Shown here: piece after piece, positions 37,273 through 45,368 of the stretch
Numbering within the stretch: the stretch's first letter is position 1
Layout of the letters: each line of letters begins with the position of its first letter
Assembly: GCF_009733535.1 (NCBI RefSeq)
Contig: NZ_ML771899.1
Coordinates: forward strand, 186,001 to 250,000
Length of the DNA stretch: 64,000 bases
Source: Sphingobacterium endophyticum
GTDB lineage: Bacteria > Bacteroidota > Bacteroidia > Sphingobacteriales > Sphingobacteriaceae
Reading direction: 5' to 3'
Notes under the pieces: model-generated
The model's input: the letters and a program-made list of their open reading frames with translations, nothing else
What the model was told of the DNA's origin: nothing
The model's database searches: none
Position numbers and translations under genes: made by a program

Positions 37273-37405
37273 AATTGTTCATAAGTTAACTTCTAAAATT
37301 TACATTTCTATCCATAAGGAGTGACTAGTTTTTGCTATATATTAAAAATTCTATATTTTAGAGCTTAGTTTAATTTTTAAAAGCTAATAAGTATAGTGCA
37401 ATTGT

Positions 37406-38467
37406 ATGAGTACCACAGTAAAATTCTCTAAAGAAAAAACTACATTTTCCAAAACACTTAAGTCTAACATAAACGACTATTTTATTCAGAACAACTTTAA
37501 AAGGACTGGCAATGGAAAATTAACTTTAAAAGCCATAATTCTTCTTTCAAGTCTCTTTATATTATACATTACCTTAGTCTTTGTCCAGCCTCATTGGTCG
37601 ATAAGCGTACTACTCTGTACCATTTTAGGGGTAAACTTAGCTGCTATTGGATTTAATATAATGCATGATGCTGGACACAACACTTTTTCTGACAATAAAC
37701 GCGTGAATTCCATTCTGTCATATTCTTTGAATCTTCTTGGAGGAAATATTTATCTCTGGAAACTAAAGCATAACATTGCTCATCACACCTACACAAATAT
37801 TGATGGGGAGGATCATGACATCGAAATAAAATTCATGCGCATTCACCATGACCAACCTATCAAAAAACACCATCGGTTTCAACATTTTTATTTTATTATT
37901 CTTTATTCCATATCTTACCTTGCCTGGATTTTTTATCAGGATTACGAAAAGTTCTTGAAAAGTAAGTTAAGCCAACATTCCGCCAAGATTACAATTCCAT
38001 TTAAAGAAAAGGTCATTTTTTGGGTAAGTAAAGTGGTTCATATTCTATTGTTTATCATTGTGCCAATTATCTTTGTAGGATTTGTTCCAACAATTGTTGG
38101 ACTTTTAATAACAAGTACGGTCTGTGGTATCTGCCTAGCTACAGTATTTCAATTAGCTCATGTGGTTTCAATTACGGAATTCAAGACCATTGAGGATTAT
38201 AGAGTTGAGGACGAATGGATGGTTCATCAGCTTCAGTCAACATCAAATTTTGCAACTGGCAATAAATTTTTGACTTGGTTGTTAGGAGGTCTCAATTTTC
38301 AGGTAGAACATCATCTCTTTCCAAAAATTAGCCATATTCACTATCCTGAACTAAATAAGATCGTTAAATCTACCTGTCGTGAATTTTCTATTCCCTACAA
38401 TGAATACCCGACATTTTGGAGCGCATTTAACTCTCATTTTAACGTTATTAAATCTATGAGAAAATAA
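37406..38467 (+). CDS. Acyl-CoA/acyl-lipid fatty-acid desaturase
   Basis: This 353-residue membrane di-iron enzyme has all three histidine boxes: HDAGH (87-91), HNIAHH (122-127) and a C-terminal QVEHH near 299, plus four hydrophobic segments. It introduces a double bond into a fatty acyl chain, most like the front-end or delta-6/delta-9 branch of membrane desaturases. It lies just upstream of a cold-shock gene with its own promoter; both may serve cold adaptation (inference). Confidence 0.92.
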   Translation: MSTTVKFSKEKTTFSKTLKSNINDYFIQNNFKRTGNGKLTLKAIILLSSLFILYITLVFVQPHWSISVLLCTILGVNLAAIGFNIMHDAGHNTFSDNKRVNSILSYSLNLLGGNIYLWKLKHNIAHHTYTNIDGEDHDIEIKFMRIHHDQPIKKHHRFQHFYFIILYSISYLAWIFYQDYEKFLKSKLSQHSAKITIPFKEKVIFWVSKVVHILLFIIVPIIFVGFVPTIVGLLITSTVCGICLATVFQLAHVVSITEFKTIEDYRVEDEWMVHQLQSTSNFATGNKFLTWLLGGLNFQVEHHLFPKISHIHYPELNKIVKSTCREFSIPYNEYPTFWSAFNSHFNVIKSMRK

Positions 38468-38470
38468 AAT

Positions 38471-38500
38471 TTGTATTTTAATAAAAATTCTTTACCTTTG
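38471..38500 (+). promoter_or_regulatory. Promoter of the cold-shock gene
   Basis: TTG (38471-38473), 19 nt, TACCTTTG (38493-38500) matches the Bacteroidota consensus. It starts 4 bp after the desaturase stop and implies a leader of about 230 nt before the csp start. Confidence 0.75.
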
Positions 38501-38739
38501 ATTATAATCAGGCCCTGCCTACGCTTTCTGAATCCGATCGGTTATTTCCATCTCTTTTAGTCCCGTAAATCCAGTTGCTTACCTGTTTCCATCTAATTGA
38601 TGAAATATTTGAGGTTGAATTTCTTCAGGCTCCAATACTAAGCATCCTTTTCTTGAGAACATTTTGATTATTGAAACCCACGGTTTCAAAAGGATTGGCT
38701 AATGGCCTCAACAAAATTTTTAAATTAATTTACAACACA

Positions 38740-38931
38740 ATGCAAGAAGGAAAAGTGAAATTTTTCAACAACACCAAAGGATTTGGATTTATTACTCCAA
38801 ATGACGGTGGACAAGATCTATTTGTTCATTCAACAGGTCTTAGGGACAACATCAGGGAAAACGACAATGTAACTTACGATGTCGAGCGCGGACAAAAAGG
38901 TTTGAACGCCACGAATGTTCGTATAGCTTAA
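38740..38931 (+). CDS. Cold-shock protein (CspA family)
   Basis: This 63-residue single cold-shock domain has RNP1 KGFGFI and RNP2-like DLFVH, with the start [16 protein letters not shown] typical of the family. The track frame begins earlier, but the domain start and normal length fix the ATG at 38740. It binds RNA/ssDNA as a chaperone. A 230-nt leader suggests post-transcriptional, possibly temperature-dependent control as in E. coli cspA. A terminator follows. Confidence 0.95.
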   Translation: MQEGKVKFFNNTKGFGFITPNDGGQDLFVHSTGLRDNIRENDNVTYDVERGQKGLNATNVRIA

Positions 38932-38956
38932 AATACTCCATTTGTTAATAGTTAGG

Positions 38957-38986
38957 TGGCTTTGACTTTAGTTAAAGCCATTTTTT
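38957..38986 (+). terminator. Terminator of the cold-shock gene
   Basis: TGGCTTTGACT and AGTTAAAGCCA form an 11-bp stem with a G-U pair, followed by six T residues, 25 bp after the stop codon. Confidence 0.9.
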
Positions 38987-39105
38987 ATTTTATAATTTTT
39001 TTTGAGGGAGTCTGAATACAAAATCCCCGATCCATCTGCTATGTCGCGAACAGATTAGACCAGGGAATAATAATAGAATTAATAATAAACAATAAACAAT
39101 TTCTT

Positions 39106-39133
39106 AAAAAACCCTGCGTTGATCTGCAGGGTT
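39106..39133 (-). terminator. Minus-strand terminator
   Basis: On the minus strand AACCCTGC and GCAGGGTT form an 8-bp stem around an 8-nt loop, followed by a T-tract (AAAAAA on plus at 39106-39111). It would end the transcript of the 85-residue minus gene 140 bp upstream. Confidence 0.75.
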
Positions 39134-39271
39134 CACTTACAAAACATTCCCCTTTCTGTCTTAGGGAATCCACTCAAATGCATGAACATAATTGAGTGTT
39201 GACTGACTGAGAAAGTAAGTCGTCAGCATCGTGAATGAGACGATGTCAACTTTGGTAAGGTAGTCTTTAAT

Positions 39272-39529
39272 TCAATCACCTGTATAAACTTTCGGATATA
39301 TTCCTAAATTATAAACTTGCTCTTCAATTTTGATCAGCCACTGTTTACCATCTACAGTGTACATGGTCCACATTTCACCTTGAATCTCCTTATTTTCCCC
39401 ATCTGGAGAATAATATGGCTGCCCCTTGATTGTAACAGGAAATGTAATTCTTTTCCTGTTTGTTTCGATATTTTCGTCAAGTATTGCTTTTGCAGTGGAA
39501 AGGATTGTTTCTGTTGGGATCTTTTTCAT
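39272..39529 (-). CDS. Hypothetical 85-residue protein
   Basis: The open frame runs back to 39853, but its first 108 codons are antisense to a small plus-strand gene. The natural protein starts at the ATG at 39529 (MKKIPTETILSTAKAILDEN). It is soluble, with WTMYTVDGKQWLIKIEEQ near the end. No family recognised. It is divergent from the gene at 39627. Confidence 0.6.
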   Translation of the reverse strand: MKKIPTETILSTAKAILDENIETNRKRITFPVTIKGQPYYSPDGENKEIQGEMWTMYTVDGKQWLIKIEEQVYNLGIYPKVYTGD

Positions 39530-39626
39530 ATGTGATAAACAAATATTTAAGATATTTGTGTCAGAATAAAATATTATTAAATAATTAGAAACATTTTGAA
39601 TCTGAATTGTTATATCTATAAACAAA

Positions 39627-39803
39627 ATGGATGAAGATTCGATATTAGACGTAAGGGCATTCGTAAGTAGATATGCGGTATGGATAGCTAGGACTAGAAA
39701 TAAAAAAGAAGCAAGAGAATACGCACAGAAGATTTTAAAAGATAATCCAACAATTTTAAATCTTGTTTTGGGAGATATCCAAGAAGTCATAGGCAAAGAA
39801 TAG
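39627..39803 (+). CDS. Small hypothetical protein (58 aa)
   Basis: This short gene encodes 58 residues (from MDEDSILDVRAFVSRYAVW to LGDIQEVIGKE), basic and helical in the middle (RTRNKKEAREYAQKILKD). It lies opposite the false N-terminal extension of the minus-strand gene. The composition is protein-like and the ATG follows an A-rich leader. Family unknown. Confidence 0.5.
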   Translation: MDEDSILDVRAFVSRYAVWIARTRNKKEAREYAQKILKDNPTILNLVLGDIQEVIGKE

Positions 39804-39876
39804 GATTTTATTTTACTCCATCTATTTAGTGTATTTGCTAAAAATGTTAGCAATTTTGAGCCATTTCACAGCCAGC

Positions 39877-40159
39877 ATGGATAAACAGGAACAAGCTAAC
39901 GCCAAGTGATGTAGTTTCAATCATTAAAACTGCGAAGGTAAATGGTTGTTGGATTTTCCATGAGCGAAATCAGAAATTCTATACTCCTGAAGAATTTGAG
40001 AAGGAGTGGCAAACTGTAGTACATTCTGACGGAAAGACAAATAACTTTAAGGAATTTAAGATTGTAAACCCTTTATATGCTGTGACTTCAAGATGGATTG
40101 ATATTGCCAATAGAACTCAGCTGGAAATTTTATTGAAGCTGAAAGGATATAATGGATAA
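39877..40159 (+). pseudogene. Small conserved-looking gene with early frameshift
   Basis: A frame of about 90 codons (LTPSDVVSIIKTAKVNGCW, then FHERNQKFYTPEEFEKEW, ending LLKLKGYNG) is open to 40159 but lacks a start and is preceded by an in-frame TGA. The only ATG (39877) is in another frame and would join after about ten codons by a one-base shift. It is either a recently frameshifted gene or uses a rare start codon. Confidence 0.5.
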
Positions 40160-40192
40160 TTTAAGATTAAGAAGTAAATTCAAAAAGATTTT

Positions 40193-40423
40193 TCAGAATG
40201 CAATTGATTTATTGTCAATGCCTTTTAAATATTCCAGCATTTCTTTTTTTAGGATTTCCAATGAGCCTTTTAATGAGTATATTCTATCAGGAATATGAAA
40301 TATTGCAGTCTTATTTAATAACCCCTCTAGATAAATGCACTTCAGAAATGTTCTTTTATCTATGCATGAAATAAATCCTTTGTCTAGTCTTTTTAATAAA
40401 TATTTTCCCATATTGAGATTCAT
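40193..40423 (-). CDS. Hypothetical protein (76 aa)
   Basis: This 76-residue soluble protein (MNLNMGKYLLKRLDKGFIS...) has no recognised family. Protein-like composition; the ATG lies about 45 bp downstream of the next minus gene. Confidence 0.4.
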   Translation of the reverse strand: MNLNMGKYLLKRLDKGFISCIDKRTFLKCIYLEGLLNKTAIFHIPDRIYSLKGSLEILKKEMLEYLKGIDNKSIAF

Positions 40424-40466
40424 TTGGATACTACATAACGGATATTGTTCGTGAATGTTTTAAAAA

Positions 40467-40781
40467 TTATGATTTTTTCGTGACCCTAATATTATTTCGC
40501 TCAGAAATATCAATTTTTATCTTCTCTATCATTTTTACAATTTGACGATTGATCACTAGGTCAATAGCCTCCTTAACAATATACATCCTCTGTATATACA
40601 ATTCGGTGTTTAAAAATCCACAAATGATATAGACATCAGTACCTATTGGCCAACCTTCCTCAACGTGGACACTTGCATCTGCTGTCGTATGGCTAATATC
40701 ATAAACGTCAAAGATTTCTTCAAGTAACGGTTCTAATCTGTTAAAAATGTATCTGTTTCTCATTATTAAGTGATTGGTCAA
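40467..40781 (-). CDS. Hypothetical protein (104 aa)
   Basis: This 104-residue soluble protein (RYIFNRLEPLLEEIFDVYD in its first third) has no recognised family. It probably starts at the first ATG (MTNH) or at Met7. It ends in a basic tail (IRVTKKS). Confidence 0.5.
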   Translation of the reverse strand: MTNHLIMRNRYIFNRLEPLLEEIFDVYDISHTTADASVHVEEGWPIGTDVYIICGFLNTELYIQRMYIVKEAIDLVINRQIVKMIEKIKIDISERNNIRVTKKS

Positions 40782-40854
40782 CCCTCCAATGTTATATAAA
40801 TGTACCTTAATTTGCCTTATATATTAGACTTTTTATATTGTTTTGAGTATTATT

Positions 40855-41100
40855 TTAATCCAACCTATTACTTGCTCCACTATTCAACTTATCCTCTATG
40901 AACCTTGTGTAGAACCAATTCAGTTCACCTGATTCTTCCTCATTCTTGGCATAACCTTTCACTTCTTCACGGGATTTCCCCATTAAGGTTGCGCCTAACT
41001 CTCTGAGGATATCATCACGTTTGTTGCACTCTGGGGTATAATTGATCGGGTTCTCACACTCTTTGATTGTACTTAGTACTTTGTCGATTATTTCTTTCAT
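40855..41100 (-). CDS. Hypothetical protein (81 aa) downstream of SRAP gene
   Basis: This 81-residue acidic, helical protein starts the base after the SRAP stop codon on the same strand, so it is very probably co-transcribed with it. It contains two Cys (ECENPINYTPECNKRDD). Family unknown. Confidence 0.55.
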   Translation of the reverse strand: MKEIIDKVLSTIKECENPINYTPECNKRDDILRELGATLMGKSREEVKGYAKNEEESGELNWFYTRFIEDKLNSGASNRLD

Positions 41101-41790
41101 TTAAATAGGGTCTTGAATTGATTTAACATTAGTTTCTTCACCTCTTGATCCTGTTACTCTATAAACTTCATGAGAGCCTAAGTTACCATTGTAGGGGACC
41201 ATCAAGGACTGTATTTCATCTTTTCCTTCAGCAAATAGCCATGCTTCTCGGTTCGCTTCAGGAATTATTAAAGGCATTCGCTTTTTCTCATTGTGAATTT
41301 CTTCCAATAACGGATTAGCTGGTGTTGTGATGATTGAAAAAGTAGGATAGGTTTCGCCTGTATCTAGGTCTGTGAACTGGCTGAATACGATTCCAAGTGT
41401 CATGATTTCATGAGATGGGGTGTAGATAAAGTAATTCTCTGTTTCCTTAACTCCCATAACTTTATGGGGTTCATAAAATCCAGTAACATAAAGTAGCCCG
41501 CGATTCTTACCGATATATGACTTGTAGCTGGCCTTCTCAAAAATACTTTCACTTTCTGCATTTAAGGTATTAGCATATTTCTTTGCTTCATCTTCTGTTT
41601 TAATCCAGAATGGTAATAGCTTCCATCTTGCATTTTCCACAACATCAGCATTACTGTTTAGGGTAACCGGAAGAAATGGACGCGCAAATCCGGAAGCATG
41701 GAATATTTCACCTTGATTGTAGGTAATTTGTTTCTCAGGAAGTTTAACCTTTAAATCCGCTTTGCTCGGAGATCCTACATGATAGCACAT
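41101..41790 (-). CDS. SRAP (YedK/HMCES) abasic-site protein
   Basis: This 229-residue protein starts MCYH, giving Cys2, the catalytic residue that crosslinks to abasic sites in single-stranded DNA after Met1 removal. Other active-site residues are in place: Asn77 (TLNAES), Glu107 (GFYEPH) and His166 (EEIHNEKKRMPL). It shields abasic sites during replication. The start is fixed by Cys2. Often carried by mobile elements; here it lies amid small unknown genes and relics. Confidence 0.93.
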   Translation of the reverse strand: MCYHVGSPSKADLKVKLPEKQITYNQGEIFHASGFARPFLPVTLNSNADVVENARWKLLPFWIKTEDEAKKYANTLNAESESIFEKASYKSYIGKNRGLLYVTGFYEPHKVMGVKETENYFIYTPSHEIMTLGIVFSQFTDLDTGETYPTFSIITTPANPLLEEIHNEKKRMPLIIPEANREAWLFAEGKDEIQSLMVPYNGNLGSHEVYRVTGSRGEETNVKSIQDPI

Positions 41791-41827
41791 AATCGTTTAT
41801 ATTAGTTATGCAAAATAACAAAAGCAA

Positions 41828-42030
41828 ATGGAATTTGTTCCGCTAACAGAAGAGGTATTTAATTGATTTTAAAAGAGCAAAGTTATAACATTCTTACTTC
41901 TGTCAATATAGCTGATGATGAAGATCCAATTTACACACCTGGTAAGGTTGAAAGTGTATGGGATTATTTGGATAGAATTACAGCCGTTCCTTTATCAGAG
42001 CCTAAAATAATAGTGATCGATACAGTTTAA
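41828..42030 (+). pseudogene. Small gene remnant upstream of SRAP gene
   Basis: ATG at 41828 opens MEFVPLTEEVFN then stops. A second frame from 41863 reads LKEQSYNILTSVNIADDED, then VWDYLDRITAVPLSEP, and ends in TAA at 42030. The pieces look like a frameshifted gene of about 65 codons. Family unknown. Confidence 0.35.
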
Positions 42031-42097
42031 AAAATTATACAGACGATATGATCCGCGGAATGGGATGGATAGAAAAAGCCTATCGGTGGGTTAGCAT

Positions 42098-42205
42098 CTA
42101 CTTAAACATAGACATTAGTTTATTTCCAAAATTGAATCCTAGAATAAATATCAATATTAGTAAAGCAATTAGCAGAAGTATGTTTTTGCTGTCGTTCTTG
42201 TTCAT
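42098..42205 (-). CDS. Single-helix membrane peptide (35 aa)
   Basis: This 35-codon frame has a charged start (MNKNDSKN), one strong hydrophobic helix (ILLLIALLILIFILGF) and a basic end. Such architecture is typical of small bacterial membrane proteins. There is no known family. Confidence 0.45.
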   Translation of the reverse strand: MNKNDSKNILLLIALLILIFILGFNFGNKLMSMFK

Positions 42206-42332
42206 ATGGTAAAGGTAGGGAATTTAGGTAGTGCCTAAACATCAAGAGAAACTTATCCATAAAAAGCAAATTTTAATTTCTATTAAAAATCTTGTGTATT
42301 AGATTTGCTAACATTAATAAAATCATAAACCA

Positions 42333-42770
42333 ATGAACAAAGCGAAAATTATTTTTTCGTTATCCTTTATAGGACTTGCAGTTTCTAGCTGTACTAATCA
42401 AGCTGGTAATACGGAAAACAGTAAAACAGACAGTACTAATGCAAACAATAAAGGCCTTTATAAGGTGGTGGTGTATTATCCAAAGACTGACAGTACCAAA
42501 TTTGATATGGATTATTATGTCAATAACCATATGTCGATGATGGTTAGAATATTAGGGAGCAACCTGCACGATTATGAAATTGATAATGGTGGTGCAGATT
42601 CAAATCCAAATGCACCATACGTTGCTGCAGGAAGCTTTTATATTGAAGATATAAAACAGTTCGCTGATAGTGTCTATGCCAGTGGTGATTCTTTCGGAAA
42701 AGATATTCCTAATTATACCAATGTAAGCCCAGTTCTTCAAACTTTTACTATAAAAAGATTTGGCAAATAA
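42333..42770 (+). CDS. EthD-like domain lipoprotein
   Basis: This 145-residue protein has a lipoprotein signal (lipobox SSC, Cys20), a Ser/Thr/Asn linker (about 25-40) and a ferredoxin-like EthD/dimeric alpha-beta-barrel domain (KVVVYYPKTDSTKFDMDYY, near 44-62, and NNHMSMMVRILG). Most EthD proteins are cytosolic; a lipid-anchored one is less common. The role is unknown. A -7 box TAGATTTG lies 26 bp upstream of the ATG. Confidence 0.78.
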   Translation: MNKAKIIFSLSFIGLAVSSCTNQAGNTENSKTDSTNANNKGLYKVVVYYPKTDSTKFDMDYYVNNHMSMMVRILGSNLHDYEIDNGGADSNPNAPYVAAGSFYIEDIKQFADSVYASGDSFGKDIPNYTNVSPVLQTFTIKRFGK

Positions 42771-43041
42771 AGAGGTAAGTAAAAAGCCTAATGGAGGGCA
42801 GGCTTGGTCCAAAATAATTGAATCATTAAAAAGAAATTTCTGAATTATTTAGTTTTTCAATAAATATTTTGATTAAATAATCTTTATTTATTGAGCCATC
42901 AGGATTTTCGAACATACTCAGGCTGTAATCTTCTTGTATTCAATGGGAATTCCTATTAAAAAAATGAAGTTTTCAAATTAATCAAACCTTATAATTTCAC
43001 CGCTATTGTTGTTGTATTTTTAATAGAACATAATAAATATG
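42771..43041. other. Intergenic gap before the GlcNAc locus
   Basis: No supported gene. A 29-codon minus frame at 42826-42915 (MFENPDGSINKDYLIKIF...) reads like a protein tail but is isolated. Confidence 0.3.
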
Positions 43042-43098
43042 TTGTGTTTGAAATCATAGTTGTATATATTTGTTATCGTTAACAATATTAACAATAAC
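43042..43098 (+). promoter_or_regulatory. nagA promoter with LacI-type operator
   Basis: TTG (43042-43044), 20 nt, TATATTTG (43065-43072) is a full consensus promoter. A dyad of two 11-bp arms with one mismatch (GTTATCGTTAA, 5-nt spacer, TTAACAATAAC; 43072-43098) covers the start site. It is a likely operator for the LacI-type regulator encoded second in the operon. Confidence 0.8.
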
Positions 43099-43115
43099 CA
43101 AAATTATAGCTTTTC

Positions 43116-44303
43116 ATGCTAAAAAAATATTTCCATAATGCCAAGATAATTTGTGTTGACCGAGTGATCGAATCTGGTTATGTCTATATAGAAGGCAGGA
43201 AGATTTTGGATTTTGGGCAAGGTGAAATTTATGTCGCTGAGAATACCCGGAAAATTGATCTTAAAGGGTGTTATTTATCCCCCGGATTTATTGATTTACA
43301 TATTCACGGTGGAGGTGGTTATGATTTTATGGATGCTACAGTTGAGGCTTTTCTTGGAGTAGCTAATACGCATGTAAAATATGGAACTACCTCTATGTGC
43401 CCAACTAGTCTAACGGCAGATATTGATAGTATCTACCGTGTTTTGGATTGTTACCAAGATGCATATAAAAAAAATACAGATGGGGCTGAATTTCTTGGGA
43501 TCCACTTAGAGGGACCCTATTTAGCAATGGGACAACGTGGAGCTCAGGACCCAAAATATATTCGTAATCCCGATCCAGAAGAATATAAAAAGTTTCTGTC
43601 ACATTCCCCTCACATTATCCGTTGGAGCGCTGCACCAGAGCTTCCGGGTGCGCTGGATTTTTCCGATTATCTGGTTAGTCAAGGAAAATTAGTCTCATTA
43701 GCCCATACAGATGCTATCTATGAAGAAGTCGTTAGGGGATTTGAACATGGCTTTTCTTTGGCAACCCATTTTTATTCAGCGATGTCAGGAATTACACGCA
43801 AGAACGCGAAACGCTATGCCGGAGTGATTGAGTCAGGATACTTAATAGAGGATATGGATGTCGAGATAATTGCTGATGGAATACATGTTCCTGCTCCATT
43901 ATTACAGTTGATTTATAAGATCAAGGGACCTGATCGCATTGCCTTAGTGACGGATGCTATGCGTGCAGCTGCAATGCCTGAAGGACAGAGTGTTTTGGGG
44001 CGTAAAGAGGATGGCCTGCCTGTAATTGTTGAAGATGGGGTAGCTAAATTGTTGGATAGATCGGCTTTTGCGGGAAGTGTGGCGACGGCTGATCGTTTGT
44101 TGAGAAATTATATTGAACTAGTAGGAATACCATTAGTAGACGCCGTTAAAATGTTAACTGCTACGCCTGCAAGGATATTGAAAATAAATAATCAAAAAGG
44201 GGCAATTGCTAAAGAAATGGACGCTGACCTTGTCGTCTTAAATAGTGATTTGTGTGTTGAGATGACGGTGGTTGGGGGTGAGATTAAATATAAACGTCAA
44301 TGA
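43116..44303 (+). CDS. nagA: N-acetylglucosamine-6-phosphate deacetylase
   Basis: This 395-residue amidohydrolase has all key sites: HIH (His62, His64) in DLHIHGGGG, Glu132 in HLEGPYL, His197 (SLAHTDA), His218 (ATHFYSAM) and catalytic Asp280 (LVTDAM). It converts GlcNAc-6-P to GlcN-6-P and acetate in the cytosol, feeding NagB at the far end of the locus. The stop overlaps the LacI start as ATGA. Confidence 0.95.
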   Translation: MLKKYFHNAKIICVDRVIESGYVYIEGRKILDFGQGEIYVAENTRKIDLKGCYLSPGFIDLHIHGGGGYDFMDATVEAFLGVANTHVKYGTTSMCPTSLTADIDSIYRVLDCYQDAYKKNTDGAEFLGIHLEGPYLAMGQRGAQDPKYIRNPDPEEYKKFLSHSPHIIRWSAAPELPGALDFSDYLVSQGKLVSLAHTDAIYEEVVRGFEHGFSLATHFYSAMSGITRKNAKRYAGVIESGYLIEDMDVEIIADGIHVPAPLLQLIYKIKGPDRIALVTDAMRAAAMPEGQSVLGRKEDGLPVIVEDGVAKLLDRSAFAGSVATADRLLRNYIELVGIPLVDAVKMLTATPARILKINNQKGAIAKEMDADLVVLNSDLCVEMTVVGGEIKYKRQ

Positions 44304-45364
44304 GTATAAAGGAGAGAAAAAGTTTACAAGGTGTAAAAGAAATTGCCAAGTTAGCGAGTGTTTCTATTGGAACAGTTGATCGTGTTTTACATAATCGGCC
44401 CGGAGTGGCAAAAAAAACTAAGGAAAAGGTTTTGGCCGTTTTAGAAGAATATCATTATTCTCCAAATTTAATAGGTAGGTCCCTGTCGAAGAAAAAAACT
44501 ACATTAATTATTGCATTGATACCTCATAGTTCGAACGAATCTGCATATTGGGATGCTCCCCTGCAGGGAATTCAACAGGCTCAAGAGGAACTTGCAAAGT
44601 ACCAAGTTAATTTAGATATCCTGCTATATGACCAAGACGACCGACACAGCTTTTTGAGGCAGATAGAAAAAATCAAAAAAATGCAACCCGATGGTTTGGT
44701 CCTTGCACCTACCTTTTTGAAAGAGTCAATTGCTATTTGTGAATATTGCGATGAAAACAAAATTCAATATAGCTTTATTAATTCGGACCTAAAGGATTGT
44801 AATAATGTAGCTTATTACGGGCCGGATCTCTTCCAAAGTGGATACCTGGCCGGGAGCTTAATAAAAATGCTTAGTAAACCAGGAGATCAGTTGTTGATTG
44901 TCCATGTTTCCAAAGAGATGGAAGAGGATCACCATGTCTTAAGAAAGGAAGAAGGGCTGAGGACCTATCTGGAGGAGCATGATTTCGGGAAAAAAATCTC
45001 ACGACTGTTTATTGAGGGGACCGATTTCAGTTTAATTGCAAAAAAGCTTGATTCGGCATTTGAAGAACTCAAACCTCGGGTGGTCTTTGTCAGTAATTCC
45101 AGGGTTTCTTCTGTCGCCCGCTTCCTTCAAGATCGGCAGATTCAAGATGTTCGATTAATTGGCTTTGATTATATGCCGGATAATTTGAAGTATCTAAAAG
45201 AAGAAGTTATTGATTTCCTGATTTGTCACAAACCTATTGAGCAAGGATATATGGCTGTCAAATCTTTGTTTAATAAGATTGTCCTTAATCTGACAGCTCA
45301 AAAAATAAATTTTATGCCTCTTGATATTATATGTAAAGAGAATTATTCCTACTACGAAAATTAA
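44300..45364 (+). CDS. LacI family regulator, GlcNAc locus
   Basis: This 354-residue regulator has a helix-turn-helix at about 14-33 (VKEIAKLASVSIGTVDRVLHNRPG) and a periplasmic-binding-protein-like effector domain. Translation is coupled to nagA by a 4-bp overlap. It probably binds the dyad upstream of nagA and is relieved by a GlcNAc pathway sugar (inference from position). Confidence 0.92.
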   Translation: MSIKERKSLQGVKEIAKLASVSIGTVDRVLHNRPGVAKKTKEKVLAVLEEYHYSPNLIGRSLSKKKTTLIIALIPHSSNESAYWDAPLQGIQQAQEELAKYQVNLDILLYDQDDRHSFLRQIEKIKKMQPDGLVLAPTFLKESIAICEYCDENKIQYSFINSDLKDCNNVAYYGPDLFQSGYLAGSLIKMLSKPGDQLLIVHVSKEMEEDHHVLRKEEGLRTYLEEHDFGKKISRLFIEGTDFSLIAKKLDSAFEELKPRVVFVSNSRVSSVARFLQDRQIQDVRLIGFDYMPDNLKYLKEEVIDFLICHKPIEQGYMAVKSLFNKIVLNLTAQKINFMPLDIICKENYSYYEN

Positions 45365-45368
45365 CAAC

